11,144 bases of DNA from Poronia punctata (Eukaryota > Ascomycota > Sordariomycetes > Xylariales > Xylariaceae): the NCBI GenBank assembly GCA_022579005.1, contig MU402008.1, forward strand, positions 1-11,144, read 5' to 3'. Positions 8,800 to 11,144 of the stretch are shown here, piece by piece (position 1 is the stretch's first letter; each line of letters begins with the position of its first letter). Position numbers and translations under genes: made by a program. The notes below the pieces were generated by a model that was not told the origin of the DNA, ran no database searches, and saw only the letters and a program-made list of their open reading frames with translations.

Positions 8800-9723
8800 C
8801 ACTTAACTTTACTTAAAGTGCTTTTATTTTCTTAAAGTTGTTTAAAACTGCTATTACAAAAATAGCTAGAATATTAGCTTTTTTTTAATTTTTTAACTTT
8901 TAATTATATTTTTTAAAAATTTTAACATATTTTATAAGCATTAAAATTAATTTACTAAAAGCTTAGCAGTAAAAAAGTTGCATTTTTTTATTTTAAGCCT
9001 ACTTTAGTGCAATTTTAGTGCTTACTATAATTAAAAAAATTTTTGCTACTAGTAGCTTTTTAATATTTACTATATTATAGTTAAAAGCTTTATTATACGC
9101 TGCTTACTATTTTTTATACTACTTGCTTAGCTTAACTAAGCTTTTTTATACTTTAGTAAGCACTTAATAATATATTTTTTAAGCAATTTATTAAAACTTA
9201 ATATTATATAAAGTAATAATTTTTTTAAGCGCTAAATAAAGTTTTAAAGCATATAATTACAGTTTTAGTTTTAAAGCACCTAAACTTAGCTTTTAAAGCA
9301 ATTATTAACTATTTTATTAACTTAATTTTAAATAAAAGTTAAATATATTTAAAGTATAATAACTTGTTTTTTATGCTTACTATTTTTATTAATTATTATT
9401 TTATATATAGCTTAAATTTTAGCTTTATTTAAATTTAAAGTTTTAAAAAAATTAGGTTTTTTATTATTTTAAAAGTTATTAAAGTAGCATAGCTATACTT
9501 TATAATATTTACATAGTTAACGCTAAACAATAACCTTTTTTGCTTTTTTCTTAGTAGGATTTTTATAAAGCTTTATTAAATTATAAGTAGTTTTAAAAAT
9601 ATTTAGGTTTACTTTTTTTTAAATATTGCGCTAGTAATAAATAAACTTAAGCTTTTAATATTACTTTACTTAGTTATAAGCATTTTTAAAAGTAATATTT
9701 ATATTAATTTTATTTTTTAACAT
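8800..9723 (-). pseudogene. gag: Inner copia Gag-like region
   Basis: From Met at 9721-9723 the minus strand reads MLKNKININ, then a block containing AYN*VK*Y and a charged stretch near 9440-9600 with K and N where E and D would be expected after RIP. A later WA-like block (near 8990-9040) resembles the helical capsid region of fungal copia Gag. Position between the PBS and the finger fits Gag, which would package the RNA in virus-like particles. The frame differs from that of the finger, so an indel or frame change lies near 8780-8800. No motif alone is diagnostic; the call rests mostly on context. Confidence 0.55.
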
Positions 9724-9927
9724 TTTAAATGCTTAAAAGCTTTTTAAGTTATATTAAAATGCTTATTTAAATAAAAAAGTATTAAAAAAGTTAAATATAT
9801 TTAAAATAGTTTTAAATAAGTTAAAGTTTATATTAAATAGTTTATAAATAAAAGCTTAAAAATAAAGTTATAAGTAGTTAACTAGCTTTTAAGCTTTTAA
9901 AAGTAGCACCGGTTTTTTATAAGCAAA

Positions 9928-9945
9928 CTAAGCTTATAACTTTAA
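9928..9945 (-). other. Primer-binding site, anticodon arm of initiator tRNA-Met
   Basis: Minus-strand TTAAAGTTATAAGCTTAG overlaps the last bases of the 5' LTR. Compared with the complement of the yeast-type initiator tRNA-Met anticodon arm (TCAGGGTTATGAGCCCTG), every difference but one is C-to-T or G-to-A. Many copia elements prime from an internal half-tRNA of this kind rather than from the CCA end. The position beside the LTR fixes the element's orientation as minus. The tRNA sequence is from memory. Confidence 0.68.
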
Positions 9946-10231
9946 TAATAAGTTATAGCAAATAAAATAAATTAAAATAAGTGCAAAGCATTAAAAATAA
10001 AACTATATACTTAAAAATATAATATAATTAACTATAATCTATAAAAGTATTTAATTAGGTTTAAAGTGCTTTATATATTTTTAGTACCTTTTAAGTATAA
10101 GTATATATTATATAATAGTTTAAAATATACGTAGCGTATTTTACTTTATTTAAAATAAGGTCACTATGTACCTAGTTACTTAAAGTACTTTTAATACCTT
10201 TAGATCTAGGTTATATGCTCTATTTATTACA
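9943..10231 (-). repeat. 5' LTR of the inner copia element (289 bp)
   Basis: Ungapped copy of 657-945. On the minus strand it begins TGTAATAAATAGAGC at 10231. TATATAAAG-like sequence (minus, near 10070-10078) is a possible TATA box. This copy lost plus-strand G (23 sites where the other LTR keeps G) but retains plus-strand C at 10 sites, so RIP acted mainly on its minus strand. The terminal CA (plus 10230-10231) is intact while the inner end has decayed (ta at 9943-9944 against tg at 657-658). Confidence 0.92.
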
Positions 10232-10236
10232 TTTAT
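10232..10236. repeat. Candidate target-site duplication, right copy (tttat)
   Basis: tttat abuts the LTR terminus and matches 650-654 on the other side, where two extra T separate it from the LTR. Tentative because of base composition. Confidence 0.35.
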
Positions 10237-11144
10237 TAATTATAATTATTGCTTATTTATTATTATAGCAAAATAGTGCTATTATAAGCTTATAATAACG
10301 CTATACTTAACTTTTAAATATAGCAATTTTAATAAAAACTTTTTACTAAGTTTTATGCTATATTATAAAAGCATATAATATTTTAAAGTATTTATTTTTA
10401 AAAACAATTAATTAAAATGTTTTATTATACTTTTTATTATAGTTAAAAAGATTTTAATATACTTTTTAAAATAAACGCTTAGCACGTTGCTTTAAAGTTT
10501 TTTAAAAAATTACTTTTAATATATAGTTAATTATACAACTTTTATACTTAATATATCGTATTTTTTAAATTTTTATATTTTTTACTTTATAAGCTAAAGC
10601 TTTTAACGCTTTAGCTTTTAAGTACTTAAATTTAAAATATTATAATGCTTTATTATTTTTTTATAGTTTTAAAAAGTTGCTTAAAAGTTAAAATGCTTAT
10701 TTAATAGTTATTATTATTAAACTAACTACGCTTATTATAAACTTTTTTATATAGTTAATGCTTATTATAAAATATAATTTAAAGTAAAAAAAAATCTTTT
10801 TATATTAAAAAAAAACTAGGTTATGCTTATATTATAGTTTTTTAACTATAATATTATACTTAATTATTTTAAAGCGCAATATATAATTTAAACTATAATA
10901 TTAAATTTCTTTATTTTTAAGTTTAGCTTTTAATATAATATTAATATAAAAACCTTTTATAAAATAAATATTTTTAAGTACTAAATTTTCTTTTTTATTT
11001 TATTTTTAATATTAAGCATACTTTAAATAGTTTTATATCCTTTTTTTTAAATTAAAAAAAAAATATACTAGCTTTAACTTAGTTATTTTTAATTAAAATA
11101 AATAATTTTATATTAAGCAGCTTTATATAGTTTACTAAGTATAT
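10232..11144 (-). pseudogene. Outer copia element, pre-integrase and N-terminal half of integrase (RIP-degraded, right part of a split gene)
   Basis: The minus strand from 11144 to 10232 is homologous to the inner copia at about 8230-7440, nearly without gaps and in the same relative frame. Shared blocks are KGFYINIILKA (about 10925-10955), *YYS.N..L, IKYN.I, NLVFF.YK (about 10800-10825), then a weaker HHCC segment and the start of the core. Close to the break it reads F.NKY....L.AF, *RYYKL and YNK*AIIIINK, the degraded HDN..AVI block, and stops at the LTR. The inner copy's next residues correspond to the left flank at 656 and below. Nucleotide divergence from the inner copy includes transversions, so the two are different lineages. 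It runs off the right edge. Confidence 0.82.

Larger units (their letters stand above)
4310..9723 (-). pseudogene. Inner copia gag-pol, RIP-degraded
   Basis: The minus strand carries a complete copia-order polyprotein relic of about 1800 codons. A Met codon at 9721-9723 opens a gag-like frame. From about 8790 to 5328 the reading stays in one frame (plus triplets starting at positions that leave remainder 2 on division by 3), through finger, integrase and the first part of reverse transcriptase. It shifts at the T run 5319-5327 and shifts back near the T18 run 5122-5139. RNase H and the C-terminus follow in the original frame to TAA at 4310-4312, with another TAA next to it. Length suits fungal copia Gag-Pol. 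Stops are nearly all TAA or TAG. The RT, RNase H and integrase matches are strong; gag and protease are weaker. Confidence 0.88.
657..10231 (-). mobile_element. Inner Ty1/copia LTR retrotransposon, RIP-inactivated, 9575 bp
   Basis: The element is bounded by two 289-bp direct repeats (657-945 and 9943-10231) that align without gaps. On the minus strand the ends read TGTAATAA...TTATCA, the canonical TG...CA LTR ends, using the less mutated copy at each terminus. Between them, in sense (minus) order, come PBS, gag-like region, Cys/His finger, integrase with HHCC and DDE blocks, reverse transcriptase, RNase H and a purine tract. Integrase before reverse transcriptase is the copia (Pseudoviridae) order and excludes gypsy. 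It is inserted in another copia integrase gene in the same orientation. About 3.4 kb between pol and the 3' LTR is atypical. Every coding part carries many stops, so the copy is dead. Confidence 0.9.

Noticed and set aside
1..11144. AT-rich mitochondrial, plastid or low-GC bacterial genome
   Set aside because: There are no intact genes, tRNAs or rRNAs, and the composition is explained by directional C-to-T change between the two LTR copies.

Overview
The window is an AT-rich, gene-free heterochromatin-type block from a filamentous ascomycete (Pezizomycotina). A+T is very high, TpA is everywhere, CpA and TpG are scarce, and stop codons are almost all TAA or TAG. This is the signature of repeat-induced point mutation (RIP, C-to-T mainly at CpA), which acts on duplicated DNA in these fungi. 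No intact gene, tRNA, rRNA or CRISPR array is visible. The genus cannot be told.

The block resolves into two nested Ty1/copia LTR retrotransposons, both on the minus strand. The inner one runs from 10231 down to 657. It has a 289-bp 5' LTR (9943-10231), a primer-binding site matching the anticodon arm of initiator tRNA-Met (9928-9945), a gag-like region from about 9723, a Cys/His finger relic near 8740-8780, a possible protease region, integrase (about 8220-6900), reverse transcriptase (about 5860-5070), RNase H (about 4800-4520), a Pol C-terminus at about 4310, a purine-rich tract and a 289-bp 3' LTR (657-945). Domains were recognised by reading the minus strand and allowing for RIP (H or C to Y, D to N, E to K, W or Q to stop). 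Catalytic residues are largely erased.

The inner element sits inside the integrase gene of a second, related copia element. The N-terminal side of that integrase lies at 10232-11144 and its C-terminal side at 1-656. The two halves read as one continuous protein when compared with the inner integrase.

The unexplained part is 946-4309. About 3.4 kb separates the end of pol from the 3' LTR, where a copia element normally has little. It holds an open-biased, unidentified reading frame on the opposite (plus) strand (about 1681-2690), including a 20-codon tandem repeat, plus smaller repeats. It may be captured cargo, an antisense accessory ORF or a third nested element.

The two LTRs differ at 37 of 289 positions by my hand count. 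All differences are transitions, there are no gaps, and the strand bias is opposite in each LTR, so they record strand-asymmetric RIP.
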